Of a DNA stretch of 64,000 bases, positions 35,401 to 44,362 are shown in pieces. Position numbers and translations under genes: made by a program. Numbering within the stretch: the stretch's first letter is position 1; every line of letters begins with the position of its first letter. The stretch spans positions 62,001 through 126,000 of the forward strand of contig VGXS01000006.1 of the NCBI GenBank assembly GCA_016873225.1. Reading direction: 5' to 3'. The DNA comes from Planctomycetota bacterium (GTDB lineage: Bacteria > Planctomycetota > Planctomycetia > Gemmatales > Gemmataceae). Under the pieces are notes generated by a model, which worked only from the letters and a program-made list of their open reading frames with translations, ran no database searches and was not told the origin of the DNA.

Positions 35401-37368
35401 GACAACGCCATGGCCGCCGCCGCTGTCAGCATGGCCAAGTCGCAGCGCGCCCTGGTGACCGTGAAGGGCAACAAGTCGGAAAAGGAAAAATTCTTCCTCG
35501 ACGGACTCAACGACACCGACAAGTTCGGCCAAGCCCTCACGATCGACAAGCCCCTTGATGTCAACGAGAGCATGACCGAGCGGCGCAGCAAGCGCACCTC
35601 GCTCAGCGCCCTGACGAGCCCGCAGCGCAAGAGCGCAGCGGAGCGGGAGATCGAAAACAAGCTCAACACCCCCGTGAACCTTTCGTTCAAGGATCAACCG
35701 CTCAGGGAAGTCCTCGAGGACATCCGCGCGCTTTACCAGATCAACATCGTTCCTGATGTCGCGGCGCTGGAGGCCGAGGGGATCAGCCTCGACCGTCCCG
35801 TCACGCTCAAGGTTGAGCAGATCTCCCTCAAGAGCTACCTGAACCTGCTGCTCCGGAATGTCCACCTGACATGGGTGATCAAGGACGAGGTGCTCCAGAT
35901 CACGACGGAATCGCAGGCTCGGGGCAAGCTGGCCACCGTCACCTACCAGGTCACCGACCTCGTTCTTCCGGTCGAGAACCATGTCGGTCATGCGGGGCCG
36001 AATTCGTTCAACCCGCTGCTGACTTCCGGCAAGGAACAGGGCATGAAGGCCTCTGGCCAACCCACGCCCATCGGCACGCCGCTGGGACTCAATGGGGGAA
36101 CCCAGGTCGGATCCAGCACCGGTTCAAGTTCAGGCCAAGCCACGGTGGGCGATGGCGGCAAATGGAACAAGCGAACCGGAACGACCACCGAGGAAGCGCT
36201 CATTCGCATCATCACGAGCACGATCGAGCCCCAGTCATGGAGTTCGGTCGGCGGCGCGGGCACCATTGAGTACCACCCGCTCACCATGTCGCTGGTGGTG
36301 AACCAGACACCCAACATCCAGGAACAGGTCGCCGACCTCCTCAACAACCTTCGCCGTCTGCTCGACCAGGAAGTGGCCCTGGAGATCAAGCTGATCTCGA
36401 TCGCCGAGGATTTCTACGAGCGCATCGGCCTCGACTTCAACATGAACATCAAGACCGACCGCAACACCGCGAAGTTCGAACCGATGATCACCTCGGGCAA
36501 CTACAAGCCCGCCGGTTACATCAACGACCCGTACTTCCGCAACATGGTGGGCGGCATCACACCCGCCGGGTCGTTCACGAGCGACCTCGACATCCCCATC
36601 AACCAGAACAGCTTCAACCTGTCCAACCCCGCGTTCGGAAATTACTTCGGCGCCCCGGGTGGTGGCATCAACATGGGCCTGGCGTTCTTGAGCGACATCC
36701 AGGTCTTCCTGTTCCTCGAGGCCGCGCAGGGTGACACCCGCACCAATGTGATGCAGGCTCCCAAACTTACTCTGTTCAATGGCCAGACCGCGACGCTGAA
36801 TGTGGGCGACACCCAGTTCTTCGTCACCGGCGTGAACCTGCAGACGCTGGCCAATGGCAATGTGGCGTTTGAACCTGAAGTGCAGGGTTACTTCAACGGC
36901 ATCCAGTTGACGATCCAGGCGATCATTTCCGCCGATCGCCGCACCGTGCGCCTGTCACCCAACATCAGCATGCAGAACCTGGCGCCCGGACCAGTCAACC
37001 TGTTCCCCGTGGTGGTGCCGATCTTCCCGCAGCCCGGCTTCAACCAGCCGAACCCCGCGGATCCGATCACCTTCACCCAGCTCATCCAGCAGCCTGTCAT
37101 CCAGTCGGTGACCGTGCAGACCACGGTGGCCGTGCCTGATGGTGGTACCGTTCTGATGGGCGGCCTCAAGAGGCTCAGCGAGGCCCGCAATGAATATGGT
37201 CCGCCGATCCTGAGCAAGATCCCCTACATCAACCGCCTGTTCCGCAACACCGGTTACGGGCGCGAGGCCACAAGCCTCCTCATGATGATCACTCCGCGCA
37301 TCATCATCCAGGAGGAGGAGGAGCAGATTCAAACGAACTTCCGGCCGGCTCCGCAAGTCGCCCCGTAG
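32470..37368 (+). CDS. Very long type II/III-type secretin with N-terminal helical-repeat and proline-rich region
   Basis: A 1632-residue secretin, about twice the usual GspD/PilQ length. After a signal peptide (RRWLSCALAAGLMGQMAVA) come repeated Ala/Lys/Glu-rich helical units, each about 60 residues and of the form 'LAxxGRKALSEGQIDEAMKLALQAKA', then a Ser/Pro-rich low-complexity stretch (about 575-690), further TPR-like helices, an N-domain at about 1075 (LSFKDQPLREVLEDI) and the secretin core from about 1300 (VALEIKLISIAEDFYERIG to PDGGTVLMGGLK and PYINRLFRNTGYG). It should form an outer-membrane ring. GTG 32470 is preferred over ATG 32434: AAAGGAGG lies 6 bases before it. No other secretion gene is adjacent. 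Confidence 0.9.
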   Translation: MAGFSKSVRERGRRWLSCALAAGLMGQMAVAGGPAVRSTSLAGHMVVLAPSKGHQALTAAIEAQRRGDYESALKSITEAKARQSDLSPVEVAELTTLIEANKAALDARKKGSAQVDAIERLLAAGQKTTAADMMKRLSVNEQFLSSADRDRLARMRGQDSAAVAPASAVVPAASKAKIVTPAMEDPRGMLVAGRNLMLVGKFQEVAEIAAKAEATGVAFAPNEDSPQKLRADLAKYQRDPQFLLAASHQALRANDLARAESLARQAEKAAGPTTFMFTPDSPAKVLRQIDAAKAGAGAMTTKLPADSQAGKSAELVKAPEPAKPSETIKAPEVFTPALPKETAKVYDSPKLADPVKADLAKVEESSAGKKVDGAPSPKAPPKELVALGRKALSEGQIDEAMKLALQAKAAPGARYGLFEDNPDRLKSDVERARAKRDQAEVIRLMAEARKLQQAGDLDGAAKLAYKARQLRGPSAMWEMSERPEKLISEIHAAQSKVAAGTDAKARQARSQLTEARGALKAGDVAGSRKLLEQVEALRVNFDKPGEDTPEKLRKDLEVVIASRVSATGSAPSVAPKPAVEKPGLPSVAVKAPGNDSPSQPVATKPPAVSSIPALPSDPESVSTPSLPSGLTIPSLPVASKPAVMPPVPMVGMNSEGPSGLPNLPKVEASQASGIPAMPGAAVSGQGKTLLEKARVELRAGQTANARRLAEEAFQGPYGVKEEASVVLRTIDSEENNQKALESRRTFDAVVSAYNRKEYEQARNLLAAVNDKLLDKERQSRLKEIMSTPGMLPGAAAAQAGKVPASGSLPGGMLPEGPGAVASLPSLPGAEPKGDSLSQAQAMQKVKFDKMQQQGLDAQREAAEKFRAGQADAALDILGDYLQDLEGCGLEASKLAQLRRPVESRLQHFKLLKAQKEFLDKDSTAKEGKKNPIGQKMLAEENRNKKVAEQMKLFNTAFKEGKYLEAESYAMRAQELDPDNAMAAAAVSMAKSQRALVTVKGNKSEKEKFFLDGLNDTDKFGQALTIDKPLDVNESMTERRSKRTSLSALTSPQRKSAAEREIENKLNTPVNLSFKDQPLREVLEDIRALYQINIVPDVAALEAEGISLDRPVTLKVEQISLKSYLNLLLRNVHLTWVIKDEVLQITTESQARGKLATVTYQVTDLVLPVENHVGHAGPNSFNPLLTSGKEQGMKASGQPTPIGTPLGLNGGTQVGSSTGSSSGQATVGDGGKWNKRTGTTTEEALIRIITSTIEPQSWSSVGGAGTIEYHPLTMSLVVNQTPNIQEQVADLLNNLRRLLDQEVALEIKLISIAEDFYERIGLDFNMNIKTDRNTAKFEPMITSGNYKPAGYINDPYFRNMVGGITPAGSFTSDLDIPINQNSFNLSNPAFGNYFGAPGGGINMGLAFLSDIQVFLFLEAAQGDTRTNVMQAPKLTLFNGQTATLNVGDTQFFVTGVNLQTLANGNVAFEPEVQGYFNGIQLTIQAIISADRRTVRLSPNISMQNLAPGPVNLFPVVVPIFPQPGFNQPNPADPITFTQLIQQPVIQSVTVQTTVAVPDGGTVLMGGLKRLSEARNEYGPPILSKIPYINRLFRNTGYGREATSLLMMITPRIIIQEEEEQIQTNFRPAPQVAP

Positions 37369-37395
37369 TTCGGTGAAAATGTCCAAGCAACCGGC

Positions 37396-37430
37396 GGCCG
37401 GCTTCAAGGAAGCCGGCCTCTCCTTTTCTT
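37396..37430 (+). terminator. Intrinsic terminator after the secretin gene
   Basis: A perfect 9-bp stem (GGCCGGCTT / AAGCCGGCC) with loop CAAGG is followed by a T-rich run (TCTCCTTTTCTT), 28 bases past the stop at 37368. Confidence 0.85.
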
Positions 37431-37484
37431 CCATGCGACATGGCGCTCGAACACTGTCGCCGGCATGGCAAAATGATTCGTACT

Positions 37485-38219
37485 CTAGGAAAGAAGCATC
37501 GCCAGCATGATGGCTGACATCGCGGCCATCAGTCCATCCTCGATCAGCGCCACCGTGGACATTGGCAGGTTGAAGACCGTGCCAAGGCAGGCGCACCGGA
37601 TTTGTTGCTTCCGCGCCAGTGCCCTCGCGACACCGATCATCCCCACCAGCATGAAAGCCATGGTGGCGGCATTTGTCAGCAGCGGAGAAAAACGGACCAG
37701 ATAGGCCAGCCCAAGCGACAATTCGATGAACGGGTAGAGGTAGCCGTAGGTCCGAATCGGCTTGGCCACCACATCGTAGCCTTGAAAGGCATCAGCGAAA
37801 CCTGGCAGGTCGAGCAGCTTGAAAAAGGAAAAAGCGACAAAGAAGCCACCCATGAAGTTCGACATGGCACGCATACCGTCAAACTTTTCCGCGAAGCATT
37901 CGAGAACGATGGCAATGCCGAGGGAATAAGCGAACACCAGCAGCACCGGCCAATAAGTCGACATAAACGAGCGACTATCACTTGAAGGGTTGATGGGCTC
38001 GCCTGTCCCGGCCGGGCCGAACACCTTGAATCCGGCACGCTCGACATGCCGGGCAATCTGCCGGGGAGTGACCGCCTCGCCCTCGACCGTGAGAACCTTT
38101 CCCGGGTTGTTTGTGTCAACCTCCCATCGGCGGATCGTCGGATCGGCATCCAAAAACGGCCTGACCGCGGCGACACAACTTCCGCAATTGAGGTTGGTTG
38201 CGAGTTTATGAATGGTCAT
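37485..38219 (-). CDS. Fusion of heavy-metal-associated (HMA) domain and MauE/DoxX-like membrane protein
   Basis: A 244-residue protein in two parts. Residues 1-70 are an HMA domain with the metal-binding pair in NLNCGSCVAAV and the end motif IARHVERAGFKVFG. From about 85 on there are four or five membrane helices of the MauE/DoxX redox type (YWPVLLVFAYSLGIAIV, GGFFVAFSFFKLLDLPGFADAFQGYDVVA, IELSLGLAYL, a final CACLGTVFNLPMSTVALIEDG segment containing CAC). MauE helps form disulfides; with an HMA domain, metal handling or thiol chemistry of copper or mercury is a reasonable guess. ATG 38219 is chosen; an ATG six codons upstream (38237) cannot be excluded, as neither has a clear ribosome-binding site. 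Confidence 0.8.
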   Translation of the reverse strand: MTIHKLATNLNCGSCVAAVRPFLDADPTIRRWEVDTNNPGKVLTVEGEAVTPRQIARHVERAGFKVFGPAGTGEPINPSSDSRSFMSTYWPVLLVFAYSLGIAIVLECFAEKFDGMRAMSNFMGGFFVAFSFFKLLDLPGFADAFQGYDVVAKPIRTYGYLYPFIELSLGLAYLVRFSPLLTNAATMAFMLVGMIGVARALARKQQIRCACLGTVFNLPMSTVALIEDGLMAAMSAIMLAMLLS

Positions 38220-38274
38220 GGTCGGGCACTCGCTCATGCCGAGCGTCAGTTGGGAAGCGAAGCCATCAGTTCGA

Positions 38275-38306
38275 TGGGCTCTCCCTGCATTACGCAGGAG
38301 AGCCCA
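38275..38306 (-). terminator. Hairpin between ilvB and the HMA-MauE gene
   Basis: The arms TGGGCTCTCcCTGC and GCAGGAGAGCCCA pair over 13 bases with one bulged C and a short ATTAC loop. There is no T-run on either side, so it may be a weak terminator or RNA-stabilising structure below ilvB. Confidence 0.4.
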
Positions 38307-38347
38307 GGAAAGTTTCAGTCAGGCAGGGTTGACAGGCGCCGCCGTTC

Positions 38348-38379
38348 GTCTGACACCCTTGAAGACACGGGTGTCAGAC
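38348..38379 (-). repeat. Perfect 11-bp inverted repeat spanning the ilvB stop codon
   Basis: GTCTGACACCC (38348-38358) and GGGTGTCAGAC (38369-38379) flank a 10-base spacer, and the ilvB stop codon (38374-38376) is inside one arm. It could end or protect the ilvB message; no T-run follows. Confidence 0.6.
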
Positions 38380-40128
38380 CTTGATCATGTCCCGGACGGT
38401 CATGCCGCTGGGGATCATCGGCAGCACATGCTCCTGGTGAGGCACGAGTACATCGAGCACATAGGCCGTCTTGCTGTCGAGCATTTCATGGATTGCCGAG
38501 TCGAGGTCGCCCTTGGCGCTGATGCGGCGGGCGTTGCACTTGAAGCCCTTGGCTACCGTGGCAAAGTCGGGATACGGTTCCTTGGTGTTGCCATCACCCA
38601 GGTAGGTGTGGCCGCGGTTGCTTTCAAAGAAGCGGTCTTCCCATTGGACCACCATGCCCAGGTGTTGGTTGTTCAGCAGCAGGACCTTCACGGGAAGCTT
38701 TTCAGTATGGCAGGCCGCGAGTTCCTGGATGTTCATCAGGAAACTGCCGTCGCCGTCGATGTCGATGACAGTCTTGAGGGGGTGTGCCGCCTGCGCTCCC
38801 ATGGCGGCGGGGAGGCCGAAGCCCATGGTGCCGAGTCCGCCGCTGGTGAGCCAGGTGCGCGGCTTGGAGAATCCGAAATACTGGGCGGCCCACATTTGGT
38901 GCTGGCCGACGCCCGTGGTGATGATCGTTTCGTCGAGTTGACCGCGGTCGCGAAGGATTTCCCACATGCGCTTGATGGCATGCTGGGGAAGGATGGCGTC
39001 ATCACGGTCCTGATAACGCATCGGTTCGGTTTCCCGCCAATGGGTGATCTGCCGATCCCATTCGCGAAGGTCCTGGGTGAGCGGGCCGGCGCCGGTCGGG
39101 CGCTGGTCGATCATGCGGTTCAGGTCGGTGAGGGCCTGCCCTATGTCGCCATGGATGGCCAGATGGGCCTTCTTGTTCTTGTTGAGTTCGGATGGGTCGA
39201 TGTCGATATGGACGATCTTCCCATGCTTGACGAACTCCGAAAGCTTTCCAGTCACGCGGTCGTCAAAGCGGACCCCGAAGGCCAGCAGCAGGTCGGCTTC
39301 ATTGACGGCATAGTTGGAATACACCGTGCCGTGCATGCCGAGCATGCCCAGGGAGAGGTAATGGTCGTGCGGGAAACCCCCAAGGCCATGAAGGGTCATG
39401 GCGATGGGGATGCCGGTTTTTTCAGCGAAGGCGCGCAGGGCCTCGGAGCCTCCCGAGTGAATGATGCCGCCACCGGCGTAGATGACCGGCTTGCTGGAGG
39501 CCTTCAGCATGGCGAGAACCTGCTCCAGTTCGGAGCGGTTGGCGCGACGGTCGGGCTTGTAGCCGGGAAGGTTCATCGGCGGGTCGTAATCGGGCACGAT
39601 GACCCGGTTTTGGACATCCTTGGGAACATCGATCACGATCGGGCCGGGCCTGCCGGTGACGGCCAGGTGGAAGGCCTCCTTCATCACGCGGGGGATATCC
39701 TCGGTTTTGGTGATCAGGTAGTGGTGCTTGGTGACGGCGCGGCAGACTTCAACAATCGGGGTTTCCTGGAACGCGTCGGTTCCGATCACGGGGGTGCTTA
39801 CCTGGCCGGTGATGGCGATGATGGGAATCGAATCCATCTTCGCGTCGGCAAGGGAGGTCACGAAGTTGGTGGCACCGGGTCCGCTGGTGGACATGCACAG
39901 GCTCACCTTGCCGGTGCTGCGGGTGTAGCCCTGGGCAGCGAAAGCCCCACCCTGCTCATGGCGGGGAAGGATGGTGCGGAGACGGTCGCTCACCCGGGTG
40001 AGGGCTTGATGCAGCGGCATGCTGGCGCCGCCAGGGTAGGCGAACATCGTGTCAACGCCATGGTTGATCAGGCACTGCACGAGGATGTCGGCACCAGACT
40101 GGGGGCCCGAGGCGAGTGGTTCCGGCAT
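38374..40128 (-). CDS. ilvB: Acetolactate synthase, large (catalytic) subunit
   Basis: First common step of valine, leucine and isoleucine synthesis: joins pyruvate with pyruvate or 2-oxobutyrate using thiamine diphosphate. The 584-residue protein shows the N-terminal ThDP domain with the catalytic Glu ([20 protein letters not shown]), the FAD-binding middle domain, and the C-terminal [13 protein letters not shown] ... [15 protein letters not shown] ThDP/Mg motif. This C-terminal [11 protein letters not shown] is typical of true biosynthetic AHAS. No ilvN small-subunit gene is adjacent, unlike in many bacteria. GAGGG lies 9 bases upstream of the ATG. A -10-like TATAGT lies at 40166-40171 upstream on the minus strand. 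Confidence 0.94.
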   Translation of the reverse strand: MPEPLASGPQSGADILVQCLINHGVDTMFAYPGGASMPLHQALTRVSDRLRTILPRHEQGGAFAAQGYTRSTGKVSLCMSTSGPGATNFVTSLADAKMDSIPIIAITGQVSTPVIGTDAFQETPIVEVCRAVTKHHYLITKTEDIPRVMKEAFHLAVTGRPGPIVIDVPKDVQNRVIVPDYDPPMNLPGYKPDRRANRSELEQVLAMLKASSKPVIYAGGGIIHSGGSEALRAFAEKTGIPIAMTLHGLGGFPHDHYLSLGMLGMHGTVYSNYAVNEADLLLAFGVRFDDRVTGKLSEFVKHGKIVHIDIDPSELNKNKKAHLAIHGDIGQALTDLNRMIDQRPTGAGPLTQDLREWDRQITHWRETEPMRYQDRDDAILPQHAIKRMWEILRDRGQLDETIITTGVGQHQMWAAQYFGFSKPRTWLTSGGLGTMGFGLPAAMGAQAAHPLKTVIDIDGDGSFLMNIQELAACHTEKLPVKVLLLNNQHLGMVVQWEDRFFESNRGHTYLGDGNTKEPYPDFATVAKGFKCNARRISAKGDLDSAIHEMLDSKTAYVLDVLVPHQEHVLPMIPSGMTVRDMIKV

Positions 40129-40277
40129 GGTGTTTTCCCTCTGTCATCCGCAAAATTTCTGCTTCACTATACCGAAATCGATTCGGGTTGGTCGAGTGCT
40201 CGTCAACCAACTCCTGACGCCCGGTGCGGAAACAGCCCCGAATTAGTGCCGATTTTGACGGGATGTTCGAAAATTTT

Positions 40278-41114
40278 TTATTTTTCCAGCGATTTTGCGG
40301 CATTGTCGGCGCTGGCTTCCAGCCATGCCACATCGATCTCTTGGTCGGCAAACCTCCGGATGCCGACACGAAGAATAGACCCGTCGTCCACGACGGCAAG
40401 CGGCGTGTAGCGGGGGTGGTGCGAATCGCGGTAGGGGTTGTTCCGGGCGGCGTTGTAGCAGCAGATCATCGACCAGCGCGGGTGGTCCGAGCGGTTCTGG
40501 TCCGACCTGTGAAGAAGGTTGCAGTCGAAAAACAGGGCGTCTCCCGGGTTCATCTCCACATGCGTGATGCCACAAGCCTTCACAAGTTCGGCCACCCGGT
40601 CCGGGTCGGCGCCCGCCTGGTCTCCCGCGAGTTGGTGGTCGATCCTGCCCGCCAGGTGGGAACCCGGGCAGACCTGCAGGCAACCGTTTTCCCGCGTGCA
40701 CGGATCAACAGCGATGAAAACGCTGGTGAGCAGGGGGAACAGCACCGCGTTTTGGTACCAGTATCCGTAGTCCTGGTGCCATGCCCAGGCGCCACCCACC
40801 TTGGCATCCTTCATGATCATCTTCGAGTGGTAGTGGTAGACCTCGCCTTCCAATAGTTGCTCCGCGCCACGAACGATCCGGTGGCATCGGGCGAACATGC
40901 CATAGATTCCGTCTCCCGGGTGGTTCCAGAGCGAGAGCCTGATGGTGCCACCTTCCCCGTCGGCCCGTCCGAAAGACCGCCGGTCGAGTTCGCGGTCCTC
41001 GCGGGCGGCGCGGGCGAGAAGGCTGATTTCCCCGGGGGAGAACAGCCCCCGGGCCAAGATGCTTCCGGCATCGCGGTATTGGCGAATCTGATTGTCGCTG
41101 AAGGTGTCGGCCAT
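40278..41114 (-). CDS. Phytanoyl-CoA dioxygenase (PhyH) family iron/2-oxoglutarate oxygenase
   Basis: A 278-residue double-stranded beta-helix oxygenase. The iron facial triad is visible: HQD in WAWHQDYGYW and a distal His in CNLLHRSDQNRS, with an Arg nearby that could hold 2-oxoglutarate. The HYHSKMIMKDAKVGGAW segment before the HxD is also typical of PhyH proteins such as ectoine hydroxylases, but the ectoine genes are absent and the substrate is unknown. The ATG at 41114 lies 11 bases after the VWA-protein stop, so it is the last gene of the FHA/AAA/VWA set. The frame extends to 41315 only within that upstream gene. Confidence 0.85.
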   Translation of the reverse strand: MADTFSDNQIRQYRDAGSILARGLFSPGEISLLARAAREDRELDRRSFGRADGEGGTIRLSLWNHPGDGIYGMFARCHRIVRGAEQLLEGEVYHYHSKMIMKDAKVGGAWAWHQDYGYWYQNAVLFPLLTSVFIAVDPCTRENGCLQVCPGSHLAGRIDHQLAGDQAGADPDRVAELVKACGITHVEMNPGDALFFDCNLLHRSDQNRSDHPRWSMICCYNAARNNPYRDSHHPRYTPLAVVDDGSILRVGIRRFADQEIDVAWLEASADNAAKSLEK

Positions 41115-41125
41115 GGGTCGGCGGG

Positions 41126-42853
41126 TCAGTTGATGATGGAACGGCGATGGCTGAGATAGTCCCAGACCACGAAGCGGTCGAGGTCTTTTCCCGAGGGAAA
41201 GAATACCCTGCCCCTGGTGGACTTGGCCAGCCTGTAGGCGAACTGCACATCTTCGGAAGTCTGGTTCCAGCTTTGCAGGAGGAAGATGTTGATCGTGATT
41301 CCCTCGCGGGCGCACAGGCCCGCTTCCCGCAAGGTGGCATCCTCGGTGCGGGGGTCGGGAGGGTACAGCAGGTACAGGAATTGCTTTTCCAAATGGGCCG
41401 TGGGCAGGCCGTCGGTGATGACGATCACCTGCCTGTTGGGGGTGTCCCGCCCCGCCAGGAACTTGCGGGAAAGGCTCAGGCCGTGCTGGATGTTGGTGAA
41501 GTGGGCGGGGATGGCATCCTCGTCGAGGTCTTTCCTTGAAAGGTCGGCCCGAAGGCGAACCACCGGGTCGAACAGGGAGACGGGGCGGGGCATCAGCGAG
41601 ACGATTTCCGAGGCGTGCCTGGGCTTGGCCAGTGAATACATCTCAATGAATTGCAGGTAATCGCCGGGAAACTCCGACCTGATGAGGCCGTCGAGCGCCA
41701 AGCCCATCCTTTTGACGCTGACATAGAGCCCGTCGTAGCGCATCGAACCCGACATGTCGAGCAACACGACCGTGGCGCATCGGGGTGTCTTCCGCGTGCG
41801 GTGAACGATGAGGTCGCGCCGGTCGAGGGAAACGCTCCCCGACCCGCCTTGCCTGAGCATGGCGTTGATGAACGATCCCGGCAGGTCGAGGTGCGCGGCT
41901 GAATCGCCATGCTCGTATGGGCGGGTCGCGGCCGTCTCGGTGGCGCCATCCCCTTCCACGGGCACGGGATGCCTTCCCGAGCGGGAGTCACGCAGCTTGT
42001 CGAATATCCGCGAGAGCAGCTTGCCCTGGAAAAGCCGGTAGGCGCGGGGAGTCAGTTCGATCTTTCCCGAGGCGCCCTCGGCAAGGCCTTGCTGCTCCGC
42101 CATTTGCTTTAACCACTGCTGGATCTCTCGCTGGAGCTTGCCAAGGTCGGCGACATCCTCGGGTTCCGTGAACCGGGCCAGTTCCTCCATGTCGATCACG
42201 GCCAGGCGGGCGGTCTTCTCGGCTTCCGCGAGTTGTTCCAGAAGCTTGTCGATCGCCTCGAGTTCCTCCTTGATTTCAAGGGCCTGGGGAACCGTGAGCG
42301 GTTCCAGGCCCCTGAACGGATATTTCGCTGCGAGTTCCTCAACCAGGTAATGGTTGGCCATGGTCTCCATGAGCTTGAGCATTTGGGTGGCGAACGGGGA
42401 TCGCTCGTCACCCGAGCGGTACCAGAGGTCCTCGAGTTCGGAAAGCTGCCTTTCCCGGACAGCCTTGTTGAATTCCTTCCGAAGATTGTCGGGGGGACGG
42501 GTCGCCTTGGCCCCCGTATCCACCGCCTTTTCAGAGTCCTTGCGAACCTCATCGGTTGAGTGGGTGGCCAGGATCTTGTCCTTCCTGCGCAGCAGGATTT
42601 CCCTCAAATGTTCGATGCTCGGGCCAAGATCCCTGATTTGGGAGGGATCGAGCCTGATGGCGTTGGCCAGTTCCTCCTCGGTGAATTTCCGCGAGGAGCC
42701 ATACTTGAGCATCTGCTCGAAGGCAGGGGAAACCATGTCGGGGGCGGGTTGGGAGGGGGGTGGCACCAGCCTCGGATCGTATTTCTGGTAGACATGGACC
42801 ACGCCCGGGGGCGTGGTTCCACGGGGGGGTTCATCCTCGACATGGTCTTCCAT
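41126..42853 (-). CDS. VWA-domain protein, partner of the MgChl-I-like ATPase
   Basis: A 575-residue cytosolic protein. The N-terminal 350 residues are charged, mostly helical and without a domain I can name (GSSRKFTEEELANAI, coiled-coil-like LEIKEELEAIDKLLEQLAEAEK). The C-terminal VWA domain (about 390-575) has a MIDAS motif DMSGSMRYDG (DxSxS) and the later TDGLPTAHLE. In chelatases (BchI/BchD, CobN/S/T) and in CoxD/CoxE systems, such VWA proteins pair with an AAA+ ATPase; here the AAA gene ends 21 bases upstream. The start is chosen at ATG 42853; the frame goes on upstream into the AAA gene. Confidence 0.85.
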   Translation of the reverse strand: MEDHVEDEPPRGTTPPGVVHVYQKYDPRLVPPPSQPAPDMVSPAFEQMLKYGSSRKFTEEELANAIRLDPSQIRDLGPSIEHLREILLRRKDKILATHSTDEVRKDSEKAVDTGAKATRPPDNLRKEFNKAVRERQLSELEDLWYRSGDERSPFATQMLKLMETMANHYLVEELAAKYPFRGLEPLTVPQALEIKEELEAIDKLLEQLAEAEKTARLAVIDMEELARFTEPEDVADLGKLQREIQQWLKQMAEQQGLAEGASGKIELTPRAYRLFQGKLLSRIFDKLRDSRSGRHPVPVEGDGATETAATRPYEHGDSAAHLDLPGSFINAMLRQGGSGSVSLDRRDLIVHRTRKTPRCATVVLLDMSGSMRYDGLYVSVKRMGLALDGLIRSEFPGDYLQFIEMYSLAKPRHASEIVSLMPRPVSLFDPVVRLRADLSRKDLDEDAIPAHFTNIQHGLSLSRKFLAGRDTPNRQVIVITDGLPTAHLEKQFLYLLYPPDPRTEDATLREAGLCAREGITINIFLLQSWNQTSEDVQFAYRLAKSTRGRVFFPSGKDLDRFVVWDYLSHRRSIIN

Positions 42854-42873
42854 GGGCGGGCCCAGTGGTTGCC

Positions 42874-44286
42874 TCAGCGAATCTCGTAAGTCATGCGGCC
42901 GTGCTTCTGGGTGCGGCTGATCCGGTCGGTCGCGTAAAGGCCGGCCAACACGAATTCGAGGCAGGACGCGCGGACGGCGACGCTCTCGTTGGCGTTCACC
43001 TCGAACGCCTTGGCCCATGCCGGTGGCACCCGCTTGAGCCGTTCCGCGTAATGCTCCGAAGGCAGCATGTCTCCCACCTCGACCCGGGCGCCCTTGTTGA
43101 AGACATCGACGATGGAATCGAGTCCGGACTTTTCCACATACTCGTTGAAGACGATGCCGATCGCCTCGGCCATGATCGCCTCGAGAACCTGCTTTTCGGT
43201 CATCTGCTGGCTGCCCATCATGTCGAGTTCGAGCTTGCCAAGCGATGAGGATGGAAGGTGGCCGAGGTCCGAGATGCGGGCCACGGACGGTTTTTCGCCC
43301 AAGAGCACGCCCCGGCGCCGCGCGCTGGCCACGAGAGTGCGATAGTTGGCCATGGAAAACCGGGCGCTGACCCCCGACTGTTGGTCAACAAGCCGCGACT
43401 TCCTCGCGCAGATGCTGACTTGCTCGACGATTTCCTTCATGAAGGGAGGCACGACCACGGGGAACTCCCCGCCCAAGTCGGTTCCCGACTGCTGCTCCAT
43501 GATGTCGATGCCCAAGGCCCGGTCCAGGGGATAGTGGGTCTGGATCATGCTGCCTATCCGGTCCTTCAACTGCGGGATCACCTTGCCCGAGCGGTTGTAG
43601 GTGGAGGGGTTGGCCGAGAAGAGGAGCAGGATGTCGAGGTCGAACTTGACGGGGTATCCGCGGACCTGGACATCACGCTCCTCGAGGATGTTGAAGAGGC
43701 CGACCTGGACAAGTTCATCGAGTTCTGGGATCTCGTTCATGGCGAAAATTCCCCTGTGCATGCGGGGAATGAGGCCGAAGCTGATGGCTTCCTCGGCGGA
43801 GAGGCTCACGCCCGCCGCGAGCCGCGCCGGATCGATCTCTCCCAGCACATCGGCGAACTTGGTCCCGGGGGCAAGGCGTTCGGCATAGCGATCCTCACGG
43901 CGCCACCAGCCGATGGGCACATCCGACGCGGGCGCCGATGTCACCAGGCGGCGCGCCGGCCCGGTGATGGGACTGTAAGGATTTTCCCGCACCTGCAGGC
44001 CGGGAGAGTCGATAAAAGGGATCTCGTCATCGAGGAATCGCGCGACCGAACGCATGAGGCGGCTTTTGGCCTGTCCTTTTTCCCCGAGGAAAAGGATGTC
44101 GTGGCCGGCCAGCAAGGCGAGGCTCACCTCGGGAAGCACGGTATTCTCATAGCCGACGATCCCGGGAAACAATTCGGCGCCCGATTTGAGGGCCGCCAGG
44201 AAATTGGCCCGGATTTCATCCTTGACAGTGCGGGGAGTCCAACCCGAGTTTCGAAGTTGCTCAAGCGTGCGCGGTCGGTCTGTCAC
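42874..44286 (-). CDS. Magnesium-chelatase subunit I-like AAA+ ATPase
   Basis: A 470-residue AAA+ protein. The Walker A motif reads [11 protein letters not shown] (Ala in place of the last Gly, as in MoxR-type ATPases), the Walker B region is [16 protein letters not shown], and the sensor-1-like FSANPSTYN follows, with an Arg-finger region near [17 protein letters not shown]. Together these match the ChlI/BchI-MoxR clade. The C-terminal third is helical with no domain I recognise. With the VWA protein 21 bases downstream it should form an ATPase-adaptor pair, but no chelatase or chlorophyll/cobalamin gene is near, so its client is unknown. Start uncertain: GTG 44286 is preferred, TTG 44322 is possible, and no ATG is present near the start. 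Confidence 0.85.
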   Translation of the reverse strand: MTDRPRTLEQLRNSGWTPRTVKDEIRANFLAALKSGAELFPGIVGYENTVLPEVSLALLAGHDILFLGEKGQAKSRLMRSVARFLDDEIPFIDSPGLQVRENPYSPITGPARRLVTSAPASDVPIGWWRREDRYAERLAPGTKFADVLGEIDPARLAAGVSLSAEEAISFGLIPRMHRGIFAMNEIPELDELVQVGLFNILEERDVQVRGYPVKFDLDILLLFSANPSTYNRSGKVIPQLKDRIGSMIQTHYPLDRALGIDIMEQQSGTDLGGEFPVVVPPFMKEIVEQVSICARKSRLVDQQSGVSARFSMANYRTLVASARRRGVLLGEKPSVARISDLGHLPSSSLGKLELDMMGSQQMTEKQVLEAIMAEAIGIVFNEYVEKSGLDSIVDVFNKGARVEVGDMLPSEHYAERLKRVPPAWAKAFEVNANESVAVRASCLEFVLAGLYATDRISRTQKHGRMTYEIR

Positions 44287-44362
44287 GGTTCTGTTCCCGT
44301 TTTCGGCATGAAGTAGAAGCAACGGCGATTCTGCCTCACCATCATAGGGGGTGAGGGCGCTG

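Noticed and set aside
34351-36060. Minus-strand open frame of 569 codons
   Set aside because: Also antisense to the secretin gene; low-complexity Leu/Gly/Arg translation without domain signals.
38212-40410. Long plus-strand open frame of 732 codons
   Set aside because: It lies antisense to ilvB along its whole length, has no family-like sequence, and reflects high-GC bias in the opposite strand.
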